In this document: positions 1-7,237 of the stretch, piece by piece
Layout: every line of letters begins with the position of its first letter
How positions within the stretch are numbered: the stretch's first letter is position 1
Assembly (NCBI GenBank): GCA_036386455.1
Contig: DASVVS010000155.1
Coordinates: 1 to 21,558 of the forward strand
Direction: 5' to 3'
Length of the DNA stretch: 21,558 nucleotides
Source of the DNA: AC-37 sp036386455
GTDB lineage: Bacteria; Actinomycetota; Thermoleophilia; Solirubrobacterales; Thermoleophilaceae
Made by a program: the position numbers and the translations under genes
Notes under the pieces: model-generated
Told to the model about the DNA's origin: nothing
Seen by the model: the letters and a program-made list of their open reading frames with translations, nothing else
Database searches by the model: none

Positions 1-30
1 CGCGTGCGCGTGCCGGCGCCGGCCCCCGGG

Positions 31-36
31 TAACCT
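31..36 (+). promoter_or_regulatory. Candidate leaderless -10 box of the epimerase gene
   Basis: TAACCT matches the actinobacterial -10 consensus TANNNT. It ends exactly six bases before the ATG at 43, which would place the transcription start on the A of the start codon. No convincing Shine-Dalgarno sequence precedes the ATG. The string gggTAACCTcgc recurs at 3250-3261 before another start with identical spacing, which strengthens the call. No clear -35 is visible. Bases 1-30 hold no gene. Confidence 0.55.
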
Positions 37-42
37 CGCCGC

Positions 43-1011
43 ATGGCCCGAGTGCTCGTCACCGGCGGTGCCGGAACGATCGGCGGCGCCGTCGTCCGCC
101 GGCTGATCCGCGACCCCGACTGGGAGGTCCGCGTGGCCGACGAGCGCGAGGCGCCCGCCTGGATGCGCGAATCGTGCGAGGTCCACACCGGCAACCTGCT
201 CGACCCGCGCGAGGCCGCCGCGGCCACGGCCGGCTGCAGCCACGTGATCCACCTGGCGGCGATCGTGGGCGGGATCGGGAACTTCCACAAGCTCCCGCAC
301 ACGCTGCTCGAGGTGAACACCGGGCTCTTCAACACGGTGTTCCGCGCGGCCCTGGAGGAGCGGGTCGAGCGGCTCGTGTACGTGTCCTCGTCGATGGTGT
401 TCGAGCGCGCCACCGAGTTCCCCACCACCGAGGCGCACATCCACGACACGGGCATCCCGGACTCCGCGTACGGGTTCTCGAAGCTCGCGGGCGAGGTCTA
501 CTGCCGCGCTCTCGCCGACGAGCACGGGCTGCCGTACACGATCTGCCGCCCCTTCAACGCCTACGGACCGGGCGAGATGCCCGAGGACGAGCCGGGGATC
601 GCGCACCTCGTGCCCGACCTGATCAAGAAGGTGCTCGACGGCCAGCGGCCGCTGCAGATCTTCGGCTCGGGCGAGCAGACGCGCACCCTCACCCACATCG
701 ACGACATCGCCGACGGGATCGTGACCGCGATGGGCCATCCGGCCGGGGAGAACGAGGACTTCAACATCTCGGCCGCCGAGGAGCTCTCCGTCGCCGACAT
801 CGCGCGCCGGATCTGGGAGGCCTGCGGCGAGCCGCCCGGCGACTTCCTGCTCGAGCGGATGCCGAGCTTCCGCGTGGACGTGCAGCGCCGCTGGCCGTCG
901 GTCGAGAAGGCGCGCGACCTGATCGACTTCGAGGCGCGCGTCGCGCTGGACGACGGCCTGCGCGACACCGTCGCCTGGCTGCGCGAGCAGCGCGCGGCGG
1001 CCCCGGCCTAG
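43..1011 (+). CDS. NAD-dependent epimerase/dehydratase (extended SDR), nucleotide-sugar modifying
   Basis: A 322-residue cytoplasmic short-chain dehydrogenase/reductase of the extended (NAD-dependent epimerase/dehydratase) family, probably acting on a nucleotide-sugar that feeds the neighbouring glycosyltransferases. The Rossmann motif TGGAGTIG lies at residues 7-14, HLAA at 70-73, the serine of the active site within VSSS near 114-117, and the catalytic pair YGFSK gives Y143 and K147. A conserved-looking RPFNAYGPGE follows. The segment GGIGNF after HLAA recalls GDP-mannose 3,5-epimerase-like enzymes, but UDP-glucose 4-epimerase or a dehydratase is equally possible, so substrate is not assigned. 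Length is normal for the family. The ATG at 43 is supported by a leaderless promoter box. Its stop overlaps the stop of the convergent glycosyltransferase in a shared CTAG. Confidence 0.9.
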   Translation: MARVLVTGGAGTIGGAVVRRLIRDPDWEVRVADEREAPAWMRESCEVHTGNLLDPREAAAATAGCSHVIHLAAIVGGIGNFHKLPHTLLEVNTGLFNTVFRAALEERVERLVYVSSSMVFERATEFPTTEAHIHDTGIPDSAYGFSKLAGEVYCRALADEHGLPYTICRPFNAYGPGEMPEDEPGIAHLVPDLIKKVLDGQRPLQIFGSGEQTRTLTHIDDIADGIVTAMGHPAGENEDFNISAAEELSVADIARRIWEACGEPPGDFLLERMPSFRVDVQRRWPSVEKARDLIDFEARVALDDGLRDTVAWLREQRAAAPA

Positions 1012-2192
1012 CCGTCACCGCGGTCACTTACTTGGCTCCTGCCCAAGTAAGTGACACCTGCGCCGTAGATCTCCAGGAGGTCGCGGAGATAGCGGCCCTC
1101 GGCGAAGCGCTCGCGGGCGCGGGCGAGGGCGGCGGCGCCCTCGGCGGAGCGCTTCGCCGGGTTCTCCCAGAGCTCGCCCATGGCGGCCGCCAGCGCCTCC
1201 GGGTCGCGGCGCTCCACGCAGCGCTCCGGGCCCACGACCTCGGGGAGCGAGCCGCTCCGCGCGGCCACCACCGGCACGCCGGCCGCCATCGCCTCGAGAG
1301 CGGCGAACGGCATCACGTCCGGCCCGACGGAGGGCACCACCGCCATGGCGGCGCCGCTGAGCAGGTCGCGCACCCGCTCGGGCGGCACGCGCCCGAGGAA
1401 CTCGACAGGGGCGCCGAGCGACGTGGCGAGCGAGCGCAGCTCCCCGCCGAGCGGACCGTCGCCGGCGACCCGCAGCGGGACACGGGAGAGCGCAGCGGCC
1501 CGAACCGCATACGCAAAGCCCTTCTCGACGGAGAGCCTCCCGACAGCGACGGCGTAGCCCCCCTCCCCAGCCGAAGTAGACGACGCGAAGTCGTCGCGCG
1601 GCAGGTAGTTGGCGAGAACCGTGAGCCGTTCCGACGGCAGCCCGAGCCGCCCGAGCTGCCCCGCCGCGAAGGCGCTCGGCGTCACGAACCGGTCCACGGC
1701 CCTGAACACCGCCGGCTGGTGCCGGGCCAGCGCGCTCGCGTACACGAGCGACTCCGGCACCGACCCGCGGCAGTTGAGCACCGCCCCCGGGAGGGTGAGG
1801 CGGTCGCGGCAGCGAAAGCACGTCTCGCCGTCGCGGAAGCACACCGCGATCGAGCAGAAGACGCGGAAGTTGTGGAGGTGGAGCACCACGCGGGCGCCCG
1901 CCTCGCGAGCCGCCGCCAGCGAGCGCGGCCCGAACAGCGGGTTCATGTTGTGCACGTGCACGACGGTGGCGCCGAGGTCGCGCACCGCCACGGCCACCTC
2001 GTCCGGCCGCTCGCCGCCGGCGAGCATCGCCCGGGCGGCGCGCACCCGGCCGGCGTCGCCCGAGTCGCGAAACAGCGCGGCGTGCGCGATGCCGGCCCGC
2101 CTGAGCGCGCCGAGCTGCAGCTCGACCGCCCGCTCCTCGCCGCCGTGGAGGCGGTAGCGGTTGTGCACCACCAGCACGCGCGGGCCGGTCAT
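1008..2192 (-). CDS. Glycosyltransferase family 4 (GT-B) with Cys cluster
   Basis: A 394-residue GT-B glycosyltransferase that would move a sugar from a nucleotide donor to a growing lipid-linked glycan at the cytoplasmic face. The N-terminal acceptor domain begins VLVVHNRYRLHGGEE (residues 6-20) and holds a Cys group (C113, C118, C125, C128, C141) seen in a subset of GT4 enzymes. The C-terminal donor domain has AVGRLSVEKG (215-225), VAGDGPLGGEL and a variant E-x7-E motif in which the first Glu is Asp (D292, E300). The ATG at 2192 overlaps the upstream stop as ATGA, so translation is probably coupled to the preceding transferase. The expected end is near IYGAG (residue 379); the last 15 residues are largely encoded by a perfect DNA inverted repeat, so the tail looks acquired. 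Confidence 0.88.
   Translation of the reverse strand: MTGPRVLVVHNRYRLHGGEERAVELQLGALRRAGIAHAALFRDSGDAGRVRAARAMLAGGERPDEVAVAVRDLGATVVHVHNMNPLFGPRSLAAAREAGARVVLHLHNFRVFCSIAVCFRDGETCFRCRDRLTLPGAVLNCRGSVPESLVYASALARHQPAVFRAVDRFVTPSAFAAGQLGRLGLPSERLTVLANYLPRDDFASSTSAGEGGYAVAVGRLSVEKGFAYAVRAAALSRVPLRVAGDGPLGGELRSLATSLGAPVEFLGRVPPERVRDLLSGAAMAVVPSVGPDVMPFAALEAMAAGVPVVAARSGSLPEVVGPERCVERRDPEALAAAMGELWENPAKRSAEGAAALARARERFAEGRYLRDLLEIYGAGVTYLGRSQVSDRGDG
1023..1055. repeat. Perfect 13-bp inverted repeat with 7-base loop
   Basis: GTCACTTACTTGG (1023-1035) and its exact reverse complement (1043-1055) flank the loop CTCCTGC. It is clearly AT-richer than its surroundings and starts 12 bases past the shared convergent CTAG stop. 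It lies inside the 3' end of the minus-strand glycosyltransferase, encoding about residues 380-390. It could be a bidirectional terminator (no T-run is present), a REP/MITE-like palindromic element, or a protein-binding site. Confidence 0.85.
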
Positions 2193-3241
2193 GCGGCGCC
2201 GATCCCGAGCCCCGGGAGGACCTCCTCCGCCACCACCCGCGCGACGGCCTCCTCGCGATACGGCTCGAGCAGCACCGCCGCCCGCGCCGCGTAGTCCTCG
2301 CGCTCCTCGGCGCCGAGCGCGAAGCCCGCGCGGATCGCCACCGCGAGGGCGTCCTGCGAGCCGTCGGACGCCACCAGCCGCGGATCGAGCAGGCGCGCCA
2401 GCGGAAGCGCCTCGAACGATCCGGGCGTGGGCACCGTCACGAGCGGCGTGCCGGCCGACAGCGCCTCCATCGGCGCGATCCCGAAGTCCTCCCAGCGCGA
2501 GGCGTTCAGGTAGAGCCGCGCGCGGCGCACCCGGTCGAGCCACTCCGCGCGCGGGACCTCCCCGGCCCACTCCACGCCCGGCGGCTCGGTGATCCGGTGG
2601 CGGCGCAGCCAGGCGAGGCCCTTCGCGCGGTCGGCGCCGCCCACCACCAGCCGCGCGCCCGCCGGCGCGGCCTCGGCCCACGCCGCGCACAGCACCTCGA
2701 GACCGCGCTTGCGCGGGTAGCTCGCGTAGGCGACCGCATCGATGTCACGCTCGCCCCCCGGCTCGACCGGCTCGATCGGCTCGATCGGGATCGGCACGCG
2801 CACGCGCGGGCGGTCGAGGCCCGACACCGCCTCCGCCGCACCCAGGCTGACCGGCATGAGGAGCCGCGCGCGACTGAGCACGCCGCGCTCGGCCCGCCGC
2901 TGCCACGCCCCCGCGAGGCCGCGGCGGTTGAGGGCGGCCGTGGCGTCGAAGCGGATGCCGTAGGGGATGTCGCCGGGCGGCTGCAGCAGCGCGGCGGTGA
3001 TGGTCGAGTACACGATCGCGCGCGCCTCGATCCCGCGCGCGGAGCGGCGGGCGGCGAGCGCCTCGACCAGATCGGTCACCGCGGCGTGACGGCGCAGCCT
3101 CCCGCTGGCGCCGATGCGGACCGGCACGACCTCGCAGGTGGCGCCCGCGCGGCGGACGAGCTGCGCGAACGCCTCGTCCGAGCGCCTCAGCCCCGGCGTC
3201 GTCCCCAGTGAGACGAGCGCGATGTCCGCTCCCGGGCGCAA
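2189..3241 (-). CDS. Glycosyltransferase, GT4-like (GT-B fold)
   Basis: A 350-residue probable glycosyltransferase of the polysaccharide locus. The N-terminal half (IALVSLGTTPGLRRSDEAF) is divergent. The C-terminal half has the GT4 donor-site features: AYASYPRKRGLEVL, RLVVGGADRAKGL and the E-x7-E segment WEDFGIAPMEALSAG followed by TPLVTVPTPGSFEALP. I place the start at the TTG at 3241 because a TANNNT box (TACCCT, 3254-3249) ends seven bases upstream, giving a near-leaderless start MRPGADIALVSLG. A GTG at 3274 would add 11 residues but would overlap the start codon of the divergent gene. Its stop overlaps the ATG of the next gene (ATGA), so the two form a minus-strand operon. Donor and acceptor cannot be read from sequence. 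Confidence 0.75.
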   Translation of the reverse strand: MRPGADIALVSLGTTPGLRRSDEAFAQLVRRAGATCEVVPVRIGASGRLRRHAAVTDLVEALAARRSARGIEARAIVYSTITAALLQPPGDIPYGIRFDATAALNRRGLAGAWQRRAERGVLSRARLLMPVSLGAAEAVSGLDRPRVRVPIPIEPIEPVEPGGERDIDAVAYASYPRKRGLEVLCAAWAEAAPAGARLVVGGADRAKGLAWLRRHRITEPPGVEWAGEVPRAEWLDRVRRARLYLNASRWEDFGIAPMEALSAGTPLVTVPTPGSFEALPLARLLDPRLVASDGSQDALAVAIRAGFALGAEEREDYAARAAVLLEPYREEAVARVVAEEVLPGLGIGAA

Positions 3242-3248
3242 GATGCGG

Positions 3249-3258
3249 AGGGTAACCT
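3249..3258. promoter_or_regulatory. Overlapping divergent -10 elements (bidirectional promoter)
   Basis: The decamer AGGGTAACCT contains TAACCT on the plus strand (3253-3258, six bases before the GTG at 3265) and TACCCT on the minus strand (3254-3249, seven bases before the TTG at 3241). Both match TANNNT and share the central TA. One nearly symmetrical element could therefore start both divergent operons, each leaderless or nearly so. No strong -35 is visible on either side. Confidence 0.5.
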
Positions 3259-3264
3259 CGCAGC

Positions 3265-4107
3265 GTGTCTCCACCCGTCGTGTCGGTCGTAGTGCCGACC
3301 AAGGACCGCCCCGGCTACCTGGAGGTCACGCTCCGCTCCCTGCGCGATCAGGACGTCGAGGACCCGTACGAGCTGATCGTGGTGGACGACGGCGAGGCGG
3401 CCGGCACGCGTGCCGCGGCGGAGGCGGCGGGGGCCCGGCTGCTGCGGCCGCGCGGCGGGCGCGGGCCGAACACGGCACGCAACACGGGAATCGCCGAGGC
3501 CGCCTCCGGGTTGATAGCGCTGGTGGACGACGACGTGCACGCGCCGCGCGGGTGGCTGCGCGCGATGGTCGAGGGAGCCGCGCGGCATCCCGAGGCCGAC
3601 GCGTTCGGCGGTCCGATCCGCGCGCGCTTCGAGGGACGGGCGCCGCGGAGCTGCGGACGCGAGGAGCCGCCGATCACCTCGCTCGACCTCGGCCCGCGCG
3701 ACCGCGAGGCCGAGCTCGTGTGGAGCGCGAACATGCTGCTGCGGCGCTCGGCGTGGGAGCGCGTCGGGCCGCTCGACGAGCGCTTCTCCACCGGCGGCGA
3801 CGAGGAGGAGTGGCTGCGGCGGCTGCGCGCGGCCGGCGGGCGCGTGATGTACCTGGCCGGCGCCGCGCTCGACCACCGGCGCGCGGGCGACGACGCGCGC
3901 CTGCGCTCGCTCATGCGCAGCGCCTACCGGCGCGGGCGCAACATGCGCGCCTACGACGACATGCGCGGGGTGGCGCCGCCGCTGGCGCGCGAGCTGCGCG
4001 TGCTGGCCGGGTGCGGCTGGCACACCGCCCGCCGCGGCTGCCCGCAGGGCCTGATCGCGGGAGCGCACACGGCCGGACGGCTCGTGGAGGCGGTGCGGGA
4101 GCGGTGA
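3265..4107 (+). CDS. Glycosyltransferase family 2 (GT-A)
   Basis: A 280-residue GT2 glycosyltransferase, first gene of the long plus-strand operon. It opens with the family signature VSVVVPTKDRPGYLEVTLRS (residues 6-25), then LIVVDDGEA (37-45) for nucleotide binding, the insertion GRGPNTARNTGIAEA, and the metal-binding DDD at 88-90 in ALVDDDVHAP. The C-terminal catalytic part includes WSANMLLRRSAWERVG and DERFSTGGDEEEWLRRL, the usual acceptor/base region. No membrane helix is seen, so it should be cytoplasmic, elongating a lipid-linked oligosaccharide. The GTG start at 3265 is fixed by a -10 box exactly six bases upstream and by the immediate start of the signature. It ends in a GTGA overlap with the next gene. 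Confidence 0.9.
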   Translation: MSPPVVSVVVPTKDRPGYLEVTLRSLRDQDVEDPYELIVVDDGEAAGTRAAAEAAGARLLRPRGGRGPNTARNTGIAEAASGLIALVDDDVHAPRGWLRAMVEGAARHPEADAFGGPIRARFEGRAPRSCGREEPPITSLDLGPRDREAELVWSANMLLRRSAWERVGPLDERFSTGGDEEEWLRRLRAAGGRVMYLAGAALDHRRAGDDARLRSLMRSAYRRGRNMRAYDDMRGVAPPLARELRVLAGCGWHTARRGCPQGLIAGAHTAGRLVEAVRER

Positions 4108-4997
4108 GCGAGGCGGGCGAAGCGGCCCGGCCGGCCGGCGCGGCTCCGCCGGGGGCGGGCCCGGACCCCTCCCGCTTCCTCTCGGGCACCCTCGGCTCCC
4201 CCGGCGGGCGGCGCGGGCGGATCGCCCGGCGGCTCGCCGACCGCGCGCTCGACGCCCGGCTGGCGCGCGCGGGGCGGCGGCTCGACGCGCTGGCGGCCCA
4301 GCCGCCCGAGCGCGACGTGCTCGTCCTCTCGGTCTACCGCGGCGGCGGCGGCCTGCTGCCCGCGGCGATCGGCGAGCTGCGCGGCACCCGGCACCGGCTG
4401 GCGCTCGCGCTCGGCTCGATGGGGCACGCCGCGCCCGCGCTCGCTCCGCACACGGCCGCCACCGGTCTGAGCGGCGGCAAGTTCGAGAACCTGAACGCGC
4501 TGCTGGCCGGAACGGAGCCCGCCGACTGGACCCTCGTGGTCGACGACGACGTCGCGCTGCCGCAGCGCTTCCTCGATCGCATGATCGGCGTGTGCGAGCA
4601 CTTCGACCTGGCGCTCGCCCAGCCCGCCCAGTCGCTCGCGAGCCACGCCGCGTGGCCGGTCACCCGCCGCCGCCGCGGCTCGCTGCTGCGCGAGACGCGC
4701 TTCGTGGAGATCGGCCCCGTCACGATCTTCCGGCGGAACGCGCTCGACGCGCTCACGCCGTTCCCGCCGCTGCGCTTCGGCTGGGGCCTCGACGTGCACT
4801 GGGCCGCGCTGGCGGAGGAACACGGCTGGCGGCTCGGGATCGTCGACGCGCTGCCCGTGCGCCACGAGCAGGCGGGGGTGGCGGGGACGTACTCGTCGCT
4901 GGAGGCGATCGCCGAGGCGCGGCGGTTCCTCGCGGAGCGCCCGTTCCTCGACGCGGACGCCGTGGGGACGACGGTGCGGAGCCACCCGCTGGGGTGA
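4104..4997 (+). CDS. GT-A-like glycosyltransferase
   Basis: A 297-residue protein with GT-A hallmarks. After a basic, Ala/Arg-rich N-terminal extension of about 70 residues comes the core strand VLVLSVYRGGGGLL, then GGKFENLNALLAG and WTLVVDDDVALPQRF, which supplies the DxD-type metal site, and a late FGWGLDVHWAALAEEHGW segment resembling the acceptor/base region. It does not match a standard GT2 start, so the exact CAZy family is uncertain. The GTG at 4104 overlaps the previous stop (GTGA), matching the coupling style elsewhere in this operon; the extension before the core means a slightly later start is possible. It presumably adds one sugar in the same glycan as its neighbours. Confidence 0.72.
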   Translation: MSEAGEAARPAGAAPPGAGPDPSRFLSGTLGSPGGRRGRIARRLADRALDARLARAGRRLDALAAQPPERDVLVLSVYRGGGGLLPAAIGELRGTRHRLALALGSMGHAAPALAPHTAATGLSGGKFENLNALLAGTEPADWTLVVDDDVALPQRFLDRMIGVCEHFDLALAQPAQSLASHAAWPVTRRRRGSLLRETRFVEIGPVTIFRRNALDALTPFPPLRFGWGLDVHWAALAEEHGWRLGIVDALPVRHEQAGVAGTYSSLEAIAEARRFLAERPFLDADAVGTTVRSHPLG

Positions 4998-5010
4998 GGG
5001 GCGCCGCGCG

Positions 5011-6198
5011 ATGAGGGTGGCGGTAATCGCCGAGTACTACCCGCGCCGGCGCGACCCGGCGAAGGGAGCGTGGGCGCACCGGCAGGCCCTCGCCGCCCGC
5101 GACGCCGGCGCCGATCCCACCGTGCTCGCGCTCGAGCGCCCGCTCCCCGGCGCCGCCGCGCTGCGCGACGCCGCCCGCGGCCGCCCCGGCCCGGCCGCGC
5201 GCGAGCTGCGCGCCGCCGCCGCCCAGCCGCGGCGCGAGGCGATCGACGGCGTTGAGGTGGAGTACGTGCGCTTCGTCTCGCCCCCGCGCGAGAGCTCCTA
5301 CGCCGGTTGGCACCGCTGGGCGGCGCGCCCGCTCGCACGCGCGCTCGACCGGCTCCACGCTCGGCGGCCGCTCGACCTCGTGCACGCCCACTACGCGCTC
5401 CCGGCGGGCGGGGCCGCGGCGCCGTGGGCGGAGCGCAACGGCGTGCCACTGGTCGTCTCGGTGCACGGCGGCGACCTCCTCTCGCCGCTGCTCGCCGGCC
5501 CGGCGGCGCGCTCCACCGTGGCCGCGGTGCTGGCGACGGCGCGCGTGACGGTCGCCAACAGCCGCGGGATGCTCGACCGCGCGGCCGCCCTCGCCGGCGG
5601 CGCCGGGCGCATGCGCGTGATCCACCCGCCGGGCGAGCCGCCGCCCGAGCCGCCGCCGCCGAGGCGCGAGCAGCCGACGGTCGCGACGCTCGGCGCCGTG
5701 GACCCGCGCAAGCGCCACGCGGACGTGCTCGCCGCTCTGACCGAGCTCCCGGACGTGCGCTGGCTCGTGATCGGCGACGGCCCCGAGCTCCCCCGGCTCG
5801 CGGCGCAGGCCGCCGAGCTCGGCCTGAGCGACCGTGTGGAGTGGACCGGCGCGCTCCCCCCGCGCGAGGCCGTGGCGCAGCTCGCGACGTGCCACGCCCT
5901 CGCGCTTCCGAGCGTGGACGAGGCGTTCGGCGTCGCCTACACGGAGGCGCTCGCGTGCGGCCTGCCCGCGATCGGCTGCGCCGGCGAGCCGGGACCGGAG
6001 GAGATCGCCGCGCTCACCGAGGCGATGCTGCTGGTGCCGCCGCGCGACCCGCGCGCGCTCGCGGAGACGATCCGAGCGGCGCTCGCGCAGCGCGACGAGC
6101 TCTCGCGGGCGGCCCGCGCCGCCGCGGAGGAGCACTTCTCGCTCGAGGTCTGCGGACGGCTCACGGTCGAGGCGTACGGGGAGGCGATCGCGGGATGA
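5011..6198 (+). CDS. Glycosyltransferase family 4
   Basis: A 395-residue GT-B glycosyltransferase. The N-terminal domain starts at the first residues (MRVAVIAEYYPRRRDP), with DLVHAHYALPAGGAAA and LVVSVHGGDLLSP forming the acceptor side. The donor domain has VATLGAVDPRKRH, LVIGDGPELPRL, VEWTGALPP and a complete E-x7-E (E304 and E312, in DEAFGVAYTEALACGLPAIG). It lies 13 bases after the preceding stop, with GAGGGG at 4996-5001 as a plausible Shine-Dalgarno, the only spaced junction in this part of the operon. Its stop overlaps the next ATG (ATGA). Sugar specificity is not predictable. The mid-section has a Pro-rich run (EPPPEPPPPRRE) between the two domains. Confidence 0.9.
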   Translation: MRVAVIAEYYPRRRDPAKGAWAHRQALAARDAGADPTVLALERPLPGAAALRDAARGRPGPAARELRAAAAQPRREAIDGVEVEYVRFVSPPRESSYAGWHRWAARPLARALDRLHARRPLDLVHAHYALPAGGAAAPWAERNGVPLVVSVHGGDLLSPLLAGPAARSTVAAVLATARVTVANSRGMLDRAAALAGGAGRMRVIHPPGEPPPEPPPPRREQPTVATLGAVDPRKRHADVLAALTELPDVRWLVIGDGPELPRLAAQAAELGLSDRVEWTGALPPREAVAQLATCHALALPSVDEAFGVAYTEALACGLPAIGCAGEPGPEEIAALTEAMLLVPPRDPRALAETIRAALAQRDELSRAARAAAEEHFSLEVCGRLTVEAYGEAIAG

Positions 6199-7220
6199 AG
6201 CCGGTGGCGCTCGTGACCGGCGAGGTCTCCCCCTACCGCCGCGAGCCGTTCCGCATGCTCGACGAGGCCGAGGGCGTGGAGGCGCTCGCCTGGCGCGAGA
6301 CCGGCCAGCTCCAGGCCGCGAGGGCCGTCGCCTCCGGCCGCCACCGCGCGGTGATCGCGGGGCTCGGCGGGCGCGTCGCGCTCCCCGCCGTCTACGCGGC
6401 CGCCCGCCGCGCGGGGATCCCGTTCGTCCTCTGGGCCTCGATCTGGGAGCACCCGCGCACGGCCGCGCACACGCTCTCGAAGCCGCTCACGCAGGCGCTC
6501 TACCGCAGCGCCGACGCCGTCGTGACCTACGGCCCGCACGTGAGCGCGCACGTGCGCCGCCACCGCCGCACGGGGAACGTGTTCGAGGCCCCGCAGGCCG
6601 TCTCGGCCGAGCACTTCGGCCGGCCGGTGAGCGCGCAGGAGCGCGACGATTGGCGGCGGAGCGCGGGCCTGCACGCGCCGGACGGCGGCTTCCTCGCCCT
6701 GTTCGTGGGCCGTCTCGAGGAGGAGAAGGGCGTGCGGATCCTCCTCACCGCATGGCGCGACGCCGGGCTCGGCGGCGCGACGCTGGCGCTCGCCGGCGAC
6801 GGTCCGATGCGCGCCGACGCGTCGGGTCTCGGAACCCTGCTGGGGCACGTCGACAGCGACCGCCTTCCGGCCCTCTACGCGGCCGCCGACGTGCTCGTCC
6901 TGCCCTCGATCCGAACCGCAACTTTCACGGAGCCATGGGGGTTGGTCGTGAACGAGGCCATGCACCAGGGAACCCCCGCGATAACGACCGACGCCGTGGG
7001 CGCAGCCGCCGGCGGGCTGGTGCGCCACGGGCACAACGGACTGGTCGTGCCGCAGCGCGATCCGGCCGCGCTGGCCGGGGCCCTGCGCACCCTCGCGGGC
7101 GACCCCGCGCTGCGCGAGCGCCTGGGCGCCGCCGCGCGCGAGGACGTGGCCGGTTTCTCCGAGGCCGCATGGGTGGCCGGAATGCGGCAGGCCCTGACAT
7201 CCGTGGGGGCGGCGCGTTGA
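6195..7220 (+). CDS. Glycosyltransferase family 4
   Basis: A 341-residue GT4 enzyme. The N-terminal domain is short: VALVTGEVSPYRREPF, then FVLWASIWEHPRTAAHTLSK and ADAVVTYGPHVSAHVRRH. The donor domain reads ALFVGRLEEEKGVRILL, LALAGDGPM, ADVLVLPSIRT and an E-x7-E (E246 and E254 in TEPWGLVVNEAMHQGTPAI), followed by GLVRHGHNGLVVP. The start ATG overlaps the previous stop by ATGA, implying translational coupling. Together with the three transferases upstream it would assemble part of the repeat unit on a polyprenyl carrier. Length and motif order are normal for the family. Confidence 0.9.
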   Translation: MKPVALVTGEVSPYRREPFRMLDEAEGVEALAWRETGQLQAARAVASGRHRAVIAGLGGRVALPAVYAAARRAGIPFVLWASIWEHPRTAAHTLSKPLTQALYRSADAVVTYGPHVSAHVRRHRRTGNVFEAPQAVSAEHFGRPVSAQERDDWRRSAGLHAPDGGFLALFVGRLEEEKGVRILLTAWRDAGLGGATLALAGDGPMRADASGLGTLLGHVDSDRLPALYAAADVLVLPSIRTATFTEPWGLVVNEAMHQGTPAITTDAVGAAAGGLVRHGHNGLVVPQRDPAALAGALRTLAGDPALRERLGAAAREDVAGFSEAAWVAGMRQALTSVGAAR

Positions 7221-7226
7221 TAGCGT
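7218..7226 (+). promoter_or_regulatory. Possible internal extended -10 promoter
   Basis: TGATAGCGT combines an extended -10 TG, one spacer base and the TANNNT box TAGCGT. A start about seven bases downstream would leave only a leader of about five bases before the ATG at 7238. It could give extra expression of the secreted protein and the ligase. It overlaps the end of the preceding gene, so it may be chance. Confidence 0.25.
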
Positions 7227-7237
7227 CGAGACGACCG

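Noticed and set aside
1576..1592. GACGAC/GTCGTC inverted repeat inside the GT4 gene
   Set aside because: Short, fully within coding sequence and built of common codons.
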